The position numbers were made by a program, and so were the translations under genes. DNA of 64,000 nucleotides from Hermodice carunculata (taxonomy: Eukaryota; Annelida; Polychaeta; Eunicida; Amphinomidae): positions 11,990,276 through 12,054,275 of the forward strand of contig OZ026628.1 of NCBI GenBank assembly GCA_964020975.1, read 5' to 3'. Positions 24,842 to 36,247 of this stretch are shown in pieces. Each line of letters opens with the position of its first letter. Position 1 is the first letter of the stretch. The notes beneath the pieces were generated by a model that worked only from the letters and a program-made list of their open reading frames with translations, was not told the origin of the DNA and did not search any database.

Positions 24842-27800
24842 GTGAGTGTCCTTTTTAACATTTTATTTGTTTTTAAGTTACCCAGTCCCAGGCTGAGACA
24901 ATGGCAGTGCATGTTTAATAAGCCTAATATTTGTACAAGCATCAGCAAACAATTCCAAGGGGTTTAACTGTGACAGATTGCCAGAAATCCCTATAGAATA
25001 ACCTGTTCTATTTAGAGAGAGGGAATTATTGGGAATACTCTAGGCCAAAAGCCCCTGCTCTATTATAAATTTTTAGTTTCCAGTAGCTAGATAAACGTAA
25101 TCTATGACATTTTCCTGGATCAATTCACAAAAAAAACTTTTTCAACATATTTGCATATATTTAAAAAAGAAATGATTTTTTCCTCCCTTGCAGTACATAC
25201 AGGTATTTGAAATTCAGGTAAAGTCCATTTTAAGGGTACAGCACCTACAGAAGAATTTCCATGATGATGGTAACATTCTTACCTCTAGACAAGATTATTG
25301 CGCTGCAGGCATGAAAATAAATCCATAGCATCATGGAATGGCAAAGTGTATTGTGCCACAGGCCATTTTAAACAAAAAATGGATGTAGTTTGAAGAAAAT
25401 AGGGCTGATATGAGGCAAAAACATTTGAATTAAACTTCAAAATGACTGCTCTGAACCTCGACATGTATTCGAGTTCATATCGAGCGTCCCGCTAGTCGAG
25501 CACCTAAGTGAATGCATCATCGTCTTTAATTGGTTTATCGTATGTAAGACCTTATTCCTGGTTGGTTCAAAACGAAATGTGACAACATTTGACGTAAGGA
25601 GTAGACACTTGGTTTGCGTCATACTATTTGTACCCTTAAAATTTACTTTTGCCGAAATTCGCCACATGCCACCAAACATACTTACAAATTTCAAATTTTT
25701 TTTTACAGATTTGAAGAATATGCTGGATATCAGGACTGGAAAACTTGGACGAAAAAGCCCCGCATGGACATTGCAAGGTGCAGGGAATTTGCTGGTGAGT
25801 AAACTGACAGGTGCACGTTAGGCTGGTAGTTGGTACACATTTAATAGTCTTTGATATATCTATAAATGTAGACATTTTATTTCAAAGTTAAGAAGCATTG
25901 ATTTTAATATCTCCCAGTTGCTTGAATGTTCATGTGCGAGAGATAATCCAGCATGCATCTGCTGGCCTTTAATAGTGAATTAAACATGTATTGAAGATCT
26001 ATTCAAACTCAGTTGTGTGAATGCTTGTTTGTTGCAGCTTCCCTCGCATCTGTTATACAGAAGAGAACAGTTAAGTGGCCTGAGGCATGGGCAGAAGATA
26101 TTGTTGCAGTCGCATCTAAATTTTCAACGTATGCAGATTACCTTAAACTTAGCAATGGACAACAGAAAAAGAGACAACTCCAGATGCATCCGAGTCGAGA
26201 GGTAAATACATATAAACACAACATGTATCAAAAATTCTAGTTTTCTGACTTGTACCTTTGACATTAATGTCTTGCTTCAAATATTTAAGTCGGAGGTATA
26301 GTATGATATCTGACACTGAAGTTTTGAAAAAAAATGTCTGAGTAGAAAATTTGTATGTCCTGTTGCCCTGGACAAATTAAATTTCAGAGAATATGATCCT
26401 TAACCTTGGACCACTTTTAAAAACACCTAAGAGTTTTAAACACTGGAAATTTTTGACCTTTCAAATATATCTGTACTCTTTTGTTAGTTTAATATGTAAA
26501 CATCTTAACAAAAGGAGGATCTGCAGGTTTAAATGTTGATTTTGTTCCAGCTGAGCAAAAATGCAGTAGGACAGTTTTTCCCCCCAGTGGAAAAAGAGCA
26601 TGTGCACAAACATTTACGTTTATTGAATCAGCTGATGGAGGAGCAAGATGACTTTGACCCTGTACTTCTTGATGAGGAAGATCACTTTAATGTAGACTTG
26701 GACTCAAGTCAAAAATTCTACCTGTTACGCAACATTGCCCTGACTGTGCCTGTACAAGTCATTTGGTAAAAAAAAAAATACAGAATTCTTTTTGCAGTTT
26801 GCGTGCAGGTCTGTTCTGACACCTGTGACACATATTAACATTAACATTTTATGTTGATTAGTTTGCTGACACTTACTGCACAGTGCTATATTAAAGTAGG
26901 GTCTGTTGGTTTGTCTGCATGTTTATATTTGTGATTAAAAAGTCAAGTTGACTATTTGCTTGTCCAAAATGTACATATAGTCCAGAACAATTAAGACTTG
27001 CCTTTTTGCAGACATTGAAGTGACATATTTTCCCTATTTCAAGCACTGCTGCATTTGTCAGTGACCAGACGTACTGTTTGATTATTTCCTTCATTGAAGG
27101 ACTGTTCCTAAAATTGCCCCCCCCCCCCCTTAAAAAAAAAAGTCTTGTGGGTAGGGTAAACATGTTAATCTGGTAGGTCCCCAGGTTAAAAGTACTTAAA
27201 AAACAGATGAAATTATAAAGTAAAAAGGAGAAACAATATGTCCACGCTTTCAAGATTGATTTCTTGCATTTCAGCCTTACTGAACTGTCAGAATGCAGAC
27301 TATATCTTACTGGGGGGGGGGGGGGGGGTAATTTGGACCAGTCCTAATTGTTCCTGTGCCAACTTCCTGTTACAAGTTGTGTTATTCATTAAAAAAATGC
27401 ATTTTGAACTTCTAAACTTTTTCTTTAATATTTCTGTTTACTTTTCAGTTTGTTTTGTTGTCTTATCAATTTTACAGTGGTACAGTTGCTGCCTTAGATT
27501 TGAAAGAAAAAAAGTCTTGCCTTTCAAGTTTTTCAACATTTTGCATGTGCATGTTTCAATGTTGAGATGTCTGGCATTAAAGGGTTAAGAAATACTTAAA
27601 ATAATTTTTTGAGAAGCAGTATACCCAGAAAGTTTGGAAAAAGTGACAGAAATTTTACAAGCTAATTTTTTCTTCAAATCAGATTTTAAAAAGCATGATC
27701 AGAAATATACTTTCCCAGACTGTACGATAGACTGCACAGTTCCAAAGTTTACGTCCGAAGCATGCATATCTCCAGTAGAATAAAAAAATACAGCTGCTAT

Positions 27801-30800
27801 TTCTTTTCAGATCTAATATATGTCAGTGGTCAAATAATGCACTTACATTACTCTAATGATTTATTTTTCTTTCCAGCTATGACCCAGGAGGTGGATCTTC
27901 TGTCATGCGTTTCATGTACAAAGTGCCCCCATCAGCAGATGAGAACGAAAGGATGACTATGGCATTGCGTATTCTGAAACAGGTTGAGCCACAAATTCCA
28001 ATTTTTCACACACGAAGAATGAGACAATTGTTTAAACATCAGGTTTCAAGTTTGCATGGATCCAATATCAAACCGCATGAGCTGAGACATATTTATAGAA
28101 CTCTGACTGGGGACTGCTCTACAGAATTAGAATGTGGTGAAATAGATGAACGAGTTAAATTGGCTGTGGAGACTGGGGATGTCGATCTGGTCCTAGATCT
28201 TCGTAACCTTAACAAAGGTCGTCCTGGTGACACATTTCAGCTCTTTTTCAAAGAACTTGAAAAATTAGTGGATGAACAAACAGCTGCAGATGACCGAAGG
28301 CATGGCGTTAGTCATATGAGCCAGTACCTTAGCATACGGGATCTGATTGCCCAAGTAAAGGACAAACTTCCCAGCAATACTCCCATACCTTCAGAATCTA
28401 CAGTGCTCTATTCATTTCAGCCACCAAACATGCATTCCAAATCTGCTCAGTACTATACAGGCAAAGTCAATCTTAAGCATGACATACAACGTAGGCAGTT
28501 AAGGGCATTTCATACAGACGCCCATTGGTGTAATGCTTTGTACAGATATATGCGCGAAATGGCAATTTTACACCGTGAACATTGTCTGTTTGTGTCTTCA
28601 GACGACAAGGCAAAACTGGATTTTGGAGAGCCAGGCCTTGTATTATCCTCTGGTGTACGTGGAAAGAAGTCTATCGTTCCTAGTACAAGTTTCCTTGGAG
28701 CTTTAGATCATGATGTCAGCCAAAAGGGTAGTCTTACCCCATCTGTAACTTTGCTGTGTGAGGTGCCAGAGGATATCTCAGATTCTTTCTACAGGGGCCA
28801 AGTAACTGTGTGTCTGAAGGACTCTGTATTTCAACCAAGTAATAGTTTCTGCACTGTACTAGAGCTGTTACAGTCTCTCCAGACTACTGTTGGCGAAGAG
28901 AAACTCAAAACAATAAAGTTTCTCTTTCTGATTACTGATGGTGGTCCCGAACATCGGGTGAATTTCGATTCAGTGAAGATTCCACTGATAAGTTTATTCC
29001 ATGAACTGAATTTAGAATTACTGGTGGCCATCAGAACAGCCCCAGGACACAGCTATACAAACCCTGTTAAAAGAATTATGAGCATTTTGAACATTGGCTT
29101 TCAGAACATGGCTCTCTGTCGGCAGGAGTGCCCTTCAGATGACACTATATTGAAATGTAAGAATTTGTCAGACCTTCGACAGCACAGTCAAGAAATACGA
29201 GAAGACTGGACCCAGTCTTTGCAGACCATGATAACTGCCCTAGAAGAGAGAATACAGCGCCTTGCCCTGAAAGATGTTCCTTTTAAGGTACAAACTAGTT
29301 ACTAAAAAATTAAGGAAAGTGCATTGTCAGACATCTGTAATTATTATAGCATCGTACTTTTTCATCCAAAAATTTGAAGTATTCTTAAATAATTACGCAA
29401 AGTGTGCACAATCTGACATTTTAATATTTTCTTTAACATTCATGTAGAAAATTTACATTTTGGTTCAATATGTTGACCTGTTAAAACACATGAAACTGTC
29501 AGAAGATTTACAGTCTGTAGGCAGGCCTTGAAATTATAATTTTTAATTACCTGCACAGAATGAAGTTTTTGCAATATGATATTCAACTCCAGTGCCAATA
29601 TCCCTAAGCCAAGGAGGTAAAGTTTCACTTAGAAAATGCAGGAGACTTAATTTTACTTGTTCCGGGCATTTACTGAAGGACAGGTGTTTATGTCTGATAG
29701 AGTTCCAAATGAGATTGGCTGGTCTGCATTAATGTGTCTTGTCATCTACACTCTTAATACACACAGGTGTATTTGTGCATTGTTTTTCCAGGTGATGAAC
29801 CCGGTTTCTGATGCAGAGTTGGAAGGATTTGTGGAGAAAAGGGCACAGATTGATGACTGCCTACCAGGTATGAAAACTGCCAACAAACTGACCAAAGCAG
29901 ATCTTGCCTCCAAACAGAAGTACAGTCAGGCCGCCTTTAACCGTCACTTGATAATTCGGCACCCTTGAAATTCGGCAGCGATGAGCTGTGAACGGATTTC
30001 CCCCATTGATTTACTACATCATAATCCGGCACCCTTGAATTTCGTCACCGGCATGTTAATTGCAGAACAAAAGAGCGTTTTTCAATGTAATTTGCCTCTT
30101 TAATCCGTCACTTGATATTCAATGGAGCATATACCTTGCAATAACATACCTGATTGTGCCGTACCGCAAAATCAACAATCACCTGACGTGTTCCAAACAA
30201 GTTCCGAGTTGATTAGACGTTGTATTGTTCCCGCCTTAAGTGGCTAAAGTTCATTGCAATGGCCGGAATCCAATGATTTTGTGGTGATGACGTAAGAAAA
30301 GATTGGCGCATCGAAGAACAGTTAAAAGGTTTGAAAAGTGAGCGCAGTAAACAAAAAAAGATTTCGGATTTCTTTGCGCCAAAATTAGCTATTAAAGGCA
30401 AAATATGACCAAATACATGTGTGAGATTAACATTGGGGTTGGCACATTTATGCCCACTCGCTCCATTAATTTTGAACGTAACATTAATTGTACATATGGA
30501 TATGGATATGAATACACTGAATGAATTTTTTTCCTTTTTTCCTATAATTTGCACGTTTCGTTATTACAATTTCATATGATTGGTAATACGTGTATGTGAT
30601 TATGTTTTTATTTACTCATTATTAGGTGCAAATTTGGTCTCTTATTCTCTAGACATCCTGGTGAATTATACTGTGATTTGTTAATCTGGCAGCCTTGTTA
30701 ATCCGGCAAAATGGCCAAAAACAGATGGTGCCAGATAAATGCGGCCTGACTGTACCAGCAGTTCTTGCAACAACATTGCAAGCAAGGTCACTACATGTTC

Positions 30801-32480
30801 CAGGTAAATAGACCAAAATAAAAGTACTTGTTTTATTTTCTATCTGACATTGGATACACATATATATACATGTAAAATGTTGAGTCAAGTACACAATTCA
30901 GGGGTCACCAAGTCACTTCTTTATTGTGTGGGACAAGTACAATTTTAGAAAAACTAATGTGTTACTAAAGATGGGAGCCCTTGTCCCCAGACAAGTGCAC
31001 CCTCGGGAGAATTGTTTCCTCTGGCAATTATTTTTAGGACTTCTTAATTTAAGAATGGCAAACTTCAGATAAAAGTAAAAAGTTTTGCAATAAATGCTTC
31101 AATGCCAGGTTCAATTTGTTTTTGCAGGTCCGTCGATGCGAAGACAGCAGTTGCTGTGATAGACCAGGTTCTGAGGAAATCCCTGGATGGTTGCCTTACC
31201 CAACTGAAGATCCAAACAATGCTGGGCATTACAAGCCTTTTTCTCAGGTGTATGGCCAGGAGACCACGGAGGATGACATTCCGTCTTTCAAAAATGACGT
31301 CCGCAAAGTGTCTGCTGAACAGCAGGTATTATACATAGACCAAATGTACATACAACCAGGTCAAATGCCAAAATATATACATTTTAAAATGCTTAATTTA
31401 TATTATAAATTAAGCATTTTAAAATGTATATATTTTGGCATTATAAATTAAGCATTTTAAAATGTATATATTTTGGCATTTGACCTGGTTGTGAATATAT
31501 ATGCCAGAATGAACATTTCATATATGCTCTTTTTTGCTCTCTGACAGGTGGCACTTTCAGAATAGAGGGTGTCCAAGGTGAAGTCTGACAGCTGTATTTT
31601 CATAGAGTGTAACATTTTCCAGCAAATTGCTCCAATGCCAGGCAGGAACAGAATTTCTGACACTTAATGTAAGATTACTCTTACAGGGCCGAGACAAAAG
31701 ATTTTTAATAAAAACTTGTACCTGCATGTCAACATTTGTGAAGAAATTTGGGCATGTCATTGTTTATGTTTTTATAAGCAGCTAAATTTACTCTTGCCCT
31801 TTAATTTCATAATTTTAAAACTTCCTGGAGAGTAAGGCAATCCTGAATGTTAACCCATGTATTAGTTTCATGTCAATTAATATATGGTGATTTAGCAAGT
31901 ACCCTCCATGTAGTAATTTTTTTCTTCTATCTTTCCTTTAATACAGGGGTGCCCAGCAAGCACAATGACGGCGCAGAATGTGAGGGGTACGGCGACATGT
32001 GGTGATTGTGCCAAGGTCCGCTGTGTCTACTCAAGTGTACAGCTTACAGACAGGGAGCACAGAGAACTGCGTTCAATTCTTCGTAAATATGATTATGTGT
32101 GTGGTTGTATGATCACACCTGATGTAAGCATTTTAGCAGGGAAAGTTTTTACACGCCTTGAAGTTACCTGCACCAGCCCCATAGAATGGGCATACTATGG
32201 AGCTACCAAGATTAAAGTAAGAAATTACATTTGTGCACATTGTGGAGTACAGAGAACAAAAGTTGACCAGGACCTTAAAAAAAGCTTTAAAACTGTGTTA
32301 CCAATGTGCGAACAGTGTTCAAATGATGGAAAGCAGTCTCTAAAGAGAGGACCCATACATACACCTGCAGCAAAACGTGCAGCAAAACAAAATAAAAAAA
32401 AAAAGCTAAAAAGTCATGCAGTGGCTCTCAATAATAAAAAGGGAAGAGGTGGAATAATGAAAAACAATAAAGGACATTGA
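24171..32480 (+). CDS. Candidate transposase, eight exons, about 1152 aa
   Basis: Joining exons 24171-24841, 25709-25794, 26038-26201, 26551-26765, 27877-29287, 29792-30803 (minus the 830-bp element and one TA), 31128-31325 and 31947-32480 gives 3459 nt. That is an exact codon multiple with GT-AG at every intron. Residues about 10-130 look beta-grasp (ubiquitin-like). Exon 5 carries a conserved core: RRHGVSHMSQYLSIRD, FHTDAHWCNALYRYMREM, SSDDKAKLDFGEPG, FLITDGGPEHR and NPVKRIMSILNIG. The spacing Asp622-Asp733-position 777 fits an RNase H/DDE fold. The C-terminus is Cys-rich (CGDCAKVRC, CGC, CAHC, CEQC). I recall uncharacterised homologues in sponges, corals and molluscs. Its place as sole gene between long TIRs implies a nuclear transposase; this is inference. 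The start is the first ATG in frame; 24183, 24192 and 24195 are alternatives. Confidence 0.82.
25709..25794 (+). CDS. Candidate transposase exon 2
   Basis: Encodes FEEYAGYQDWKTWTKKPRMD followed by IARCREFA. The acceptor has a strong pyrimidine tract (TTTTTTTTTACAG) and the donor is CTG|GTGAGT. The frame joins exon 1 (AG+A) and exon 3 (G+CT) exactly. Confidence 0.85.
26038..26201 (+). CDS. Candidate transposase exon 3
   Basis: Encodes SLASVIQKRTVKWPEAWAED, then IVAVASKFSTYADYLKLS and a basic stretch (GQQKKRQLQMHPSRE). Acceptor TTTGTTGCAG; donor GAG|GTAAAT, phase 0. Confidence 0.85.
26551..26765 (+). CDS. Candidate transposase exon 4
   Basis: Encodes LSKNAVGQFFPPVEKEHVHK, an acidic segment (EEQDDFDPVLLDEEDHFN) and a hydrophobic end (LLRNIALTVPVQVI). 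Acceptor TTTGTTCCAG; the donor ATTTG|GTAAAA leaves two bases that complete a Cys codon with exon 5. Confidence 0.83.
27877..29287 (+). CDS. Candidate transposase exon 5 (catalytic core)
   Basis: The 1411-nt main exon, residues about 379-849, starts YDPGGGSSVMRFMYKVP. It holds all the putative RNase H-like motifs listed for the gene. The third expected acid, in NPVxRIM, is Lys here, whereas my recollection of relatives is NPVERIM. Donor AAG|GTACAA, phase 0. There are no stops or shifts across 470 codons. Confidence 0.88.
29792..30803 (+). CDS. Candidate transposase exon 6, interrupted by an 830-bp element
   Basis: The exon runs 29792-29922 (VMNPVSDAELEGFVEKRAQI ... ASKQKY) and resumes at 30755-30803 (QQFLQQHCKQGHYMFQ). 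Acceptor TTTTTCCAG; donor CAG|GTAAAT. The inserted element and its duplicated TA account exactly for the gap. Without it the frame is continuous and in phase with exon 7. As it stands, a message from this copy would read into the insert and stop within 16 codons. Confidence 0.85.
29923..30752. mobile_element. pogo/Tigger-like MITE inserted in exon 6
   Basis: The termini CAGTCAGGCCGCCTTT and its complement (AAATGCGGCCTGACTG) are flanked by TA on both sides (29921-29922, 30753-30754). Inside each end are TAATCCGGCACC-like subterminal repeats typical of Tigger/pogo ends. No transposase frame is present. The near-perfect TIRs suggest a fairly young insertion. Confidence 0.9.
31128..31325 (+). CDS. 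Candidate transposase exon 7
   Basis: Encodes VRRCEDSSCCDRPGSEEIPG, then WLPYPTEDPNNAGHYKPFSQ and VYGQETTEDDIPSF. The Cys pair and the GHYKPFSQVYG-type block are shared with relatives I recall. Acceptor TTTTTGCAG; donor CAG|GTATTA, phase 0 at both ends. Confidence 0.85.
31354..31491. repeat. Inverted repeat with one arm duplicated (intron 7)
   Basis: The left arm (31354-31402) starts AACCAGGTCAAATGCCAAAA. Its complement follows twice: a shorter copy at 31405-31440 and a full copy at 31441-31490 ending TTTGACCTGGTT. The spacer is only 2-3 nt. Confidence 0.9.
31947..32480 (+). CDS. Candidate transposase exon 8 (zinc-binding C-terminus)
   Basis: Starts GCPASTMTAQNVRGTATC. Cys groups CGDCAKVRC, VCGC, ICAHC and MCEQC could bind two zinc ions. 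A very basic tail follows (PAAKRAAKQNKKKKLKSHA), ending in the first unit of a tandem repeat that contains the stop codon. Confidence 0.85.
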   Translation, partial: GCPASTMTAQNVRGTATCGDCAKVRCVYSSVQLTDREHRELRSILRKYDYVCGCMITPDVSILAGKVFTRLEVTCTSPIEWAYYGATKIKVRNYICAHCGVQRTKVDQDLKKSFKTVLPMCEQCSNDGKQSLKRGPIHTPAAKRAAKQNKKKKLKSHAVALNNKKGRGGIMKNNKGH

Positions 32481-32700
32481 AAAAGTCACGCAGCGGCTTT
32501 CCATAATAAACAGGGAAGAGGTGGAATAATGAAAAACAATAAAGGACACTGAAACAGTCACACAGTGGCTCTCAATTATAAACAGGGTAAGGTGGAATAT
32601 CAAAAAAAACAAAACAAAGGACACTGAAATATGAATGCCTCTTTATTTTTTCTTTGTGGAAGGAGTGGAATAATAAAAAACAAAGGGCACTGAAATAAGA
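32408..32700 (+). repeat. 72/75-bp tandem repeat spanning the stop codon
   Basis: Units end at 32480, 32552 and 32627. Each starts with a GTCA(T/C)(G/A)CAG(T/C)GGCT-like block and ends AAAGGACA(C/T)TGA. Unit lengths are multiples of three, so the frame is kept and every unit has its own TGA. A fourth, rearranged unit reaches about 32700. The first two units contain AATAAA. Confidence 0.9.
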
Positions 32701-32773
32701 ATATCTCTTTATTTTTTCTTTATAACTTATTTATTGGCACATGCTGCCACTGTAGGCACTGAGTACTAGGTAC

Positions 32774-32774
<1 letters not shown>

Positions 32775-32814
<40 letters not shown>
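32775..32814. repeat. (AT)n microsatellite
   Basis: About 20 TA units, 3' of the candidate transposase gene. Confidence 0.95.
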
Positions 32815-32817
<3 letters not shown>

Positions 32818-33643
32818 AAAACTGAGTCACCATAACCATCTTGAATCAAGCCAGGTCTTGTTTACATTTAGCATACAGTATATTCAAGGTGTATATCCCA
32901 AGATAAATTTTGCCACCTGTAAACCAAATATTAACCCATTTTAATAACAATGGTCATTTTTTTTTTTTTGCACATTAAATATTATTTGGCTATCAAGATG
33001 GTTTCGACCCCTAGCTGCATTTCACATTGTACAGGGCTGGAAAAATCTGGTAACTGCCATTTTGGCCACCAAATTATCTTGCTGTGCTGCTTATTTAATA
33101 AGTAGTCCTGTGAAAGCTTTGTGCCACCAGGTTCATACAAAATTTTTCAAGCCCTGTTCAAGAGTTAATTTAAAGCACTGTCATAGCAAGCAAGGCATTA
33201 GAACACCCAGGGTCCCCTGTGTACAAGAGATAATCACTGTCAGAAGGTTCCATTGTACACTGGGATGCAGTTTTGCATTCATCAGATGGGATGGGAGGTG
33301 TACAGCCAAACTGCATGTTAGTGTAAAAGAGTAAATATGGAACAGTTTGAACTATTAATGATTAGTATACAGAACCGTTTGTTATTTTTGTGGTTTTAAA
33401 ACAGGGCTTTTCAAGTTTAAATCTGCCAGGATGTCAAGTAGAACATTCCAAATCTCCAATCTGTCATATTTTATTAAAAACATGTATTTGATTCAGTGTC
33501 TTCATTTTGGATTTCAATATTTAGTATGGATTGAAGAACCTGGTTTTGACTCGTGAAACATACATGTAATTACTTTGATATGAATCTTGTTCCCTGGCAG
33601 GCAAGATTTAAACTAGAAACCCATATGTCCTGTTAATTTAATA

Positions 33644-33790
33644 CAGTGGTCACTCTCTTACAAGGCCCCCTCCAAAGAGAGGCCACTCCTCCATGCAACT
33701 TTTAAGAATGGGATTTGCATTATATTTTCCCTCTCATGAAGAGGCCACAATTCTGATGACATTCCAAATCGCTTGATGTTTGGCCTGGAA
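33644..33790 (+). mobile_element. TA-type MITE end fragment
   Basis: Begins TA-CAGTGGTCACTCTCTTACA and carries GAGAGGCCACTCC / GAGGCCACAATTC blocks like those at 18511-18667. The other end is not found. Confidence 0.5.
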
Positions 33791-34118
33791 AAAAAAATGA
33801 AAAAAAAAAAATTTCCCTCCCTCCCTACTGGTTTTTTGGGGGGCCCAGTAGGTCCACAGGAAACAGATTTTTTTTTACAGTGGCCTTATATGCCAAGCCT
33901 ATTTCATTGGTTCTTCTGCAAATTTTGGTCTTTCTCGTGATAAAGGGGACCATACACACTGTCATGCTTTCCCGGGTTTTGCCATTTATATAATTGGGCC
34001 TAATGTATAATTTTATTCTGTAGAGATATGTAACCAGTGTTACTTTACAAATGAAGATCTGCAATAAACTGATCGCGACACAAAACCGAAACTTGGTGAC
34101 TGGGTTGCAGCGATAACG

Positions 34119-34218
<100 letters not shown>

Positions 34219-35030
34219 GAATTATTCATGACCGATCGACCAAGCAAAAAGCAGTGTGCAGAGCCACTTTGCAGACAGACTACGAAAAAGAAAAGACATG
34301 AGTCACAGCTCTATGGCAGAAAGTTATATTTACCTGTTGAAACAAACGTGATATCGTAATTTTTTATGATGTATTGTACTTTTTCTGACAAGATTCTGGG
34401 CAGCACACTTGGTGTAAGCTGTAGTTTGGCATTTGAATGTGCGTGGGTTTCCGTGTAAATATCCATGTGCATTCTTTGGATTGACATATCGTTTAATATT
34501 GTGGTCTCCTGCTAGGGTTTAAACACCCCAAAAATTCCGATAAAGCAAACTCAGATAAAAGATACTCAGTTGGTAAGTTAAATGCTTCATCAGTAGAATT
34601 TAAAAAGCGATATCCGATATGGAAGCAAGTTTGATCATGCACAGCCATCTCAATTATGCTTCATTCCGTTTCTTAAATTCCTTAAACATGTATAAATCGT
34701 AAATGCTTTACAAACTTCGTTGATATGATACCAATAATTGATTAAATATTTTGCCCGATGATAGATGCATATAAGAGCATGCACCTTAATCACATGCAGA
34801 AATGTAGCTCAAAACATGCTTGGTGGATTTTATCGTGTAGAAAATAAAAATAAATCTGCCATAAAGAGCTCAATTATATATTACATTGCAAACTATTATA
34901 TAGCAATCTTTTTTAGTGATCAACCACCGAACCGGAGTTCTGGGACTTATGCCAGTGAAATTTGTGGACACGTTTCGGTGCATCATGCATACCTTCTTCC
35001 AGCAACAAATAGGGAATGCCTTTGGGGGGT

Positions 35031-35541
35031 GCTTGTTTTGTTGTTTTTTTTGTGTGTGTGTGTTTTTTTTTTGTTTTTTTTTTTGTTTTTGTTTTTTTGT
35101 TTTTGTTTTTGTTCTTTCGTATGACATGAAATGTTGGGGGGGGGGGGTTGATATTATAACTTTTATGTCAAAACACTGTATTAAAGACCCATTTTTTTCA
35201 CCGAAGGATTATTTTTCCACACGAACACTACCTGTGAAGGGGTTGGTCCTTGGCGCTGATAATTTTGTCACCAGGATTTCCATGAATCAGCATCAATTTC
35301 CTCAGACATGACTGGCTTTAAGTTTATTTGTTTGTTTGCTTATATGCTTGTTGGTTTGTGTACAGAGTTTAGTTCAAGGATCAAAGTCTAAAATTTACCA
35401 TAAATATTATCATTAATGCAACATGTATGAAAATGTTCTTTCGAATGCCAGTTTTACCTGTTCGCTCGATCTTGGTATCATGACCGTCCGCCAAGCAGTG
35501 CAAGATATAGTAATACTGATAATAGTAATAAAGATAATAGT

Positions 35542-35597
<56 letters not shown>

Positions 35598-36247
35598 CGA
35601 GATATAATAATAATAACAAGAACAATGAATTTGGAAAACTACCCCGTTACAACAGGGGCACCAATCAAGCGGGGTTGTTTCATGGTGCATCCACACATTT
35701 CCTTTGAATTCATTTGTAAAATACAAGTATAAACCAAAAAAAGTTAAAATACTCAGCAGATTAATTCCGTTAGCCAACATATGGGAAGGTGTTAAACGGA
35801 AGTGAAACAAGCGAAAGCATGATATTGCGAAAATAAGAAAACAAGAAAACGCTAATGCGAAAACACGACAATGCGAGTGCGAAAACACGACATAATTTAT
35901 GTAGTATTTTCGCGGTTGTGTTTTCGCATTTTCGCTTTCGCGTTTTGAATTTTAGTGTTTTCGCTGTCGTGTTTTCTTGTTTTCGACCAAGGAAGAAAAC
36001 AGCAAAACAAGAAAACTAGAAAACGCTAACACGAAAACACGAGAATGCGAGTGCGAAAACACGACATAATTTATGTCGTATTTTCGCGGTTGTGTTTTCG
36101 CATTTTCGCCTTGGCGTTTTGAATTTTAGCGTTTTCGCCTTCGTGTTTTCTTGTTTTCGCTGTTCTGTTTTATTATTTTCTTGTTTCCGACTTTGCATTT
36201 TTATAGAGAAAGAAATAAGTTTTATTTGGCACTTTTGTGCCACCATA
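35031..36247. repeat. Right inverted repeat of the 16.7 kb element
   Basis: Complement of 19508-20828. It ends GCACTTTTGTGCCACCATA immediately before the second TGCCTC. The GCGAAAAC iteron zone lies at 35800-36180 and the (CAA)n tract at about 35541-35600. Confidence 0.88.

Noticed and set aside
34765-35311. Phe/Cys-rich frames
   Set aside because: T-rich low-complexity end of the right TIR.
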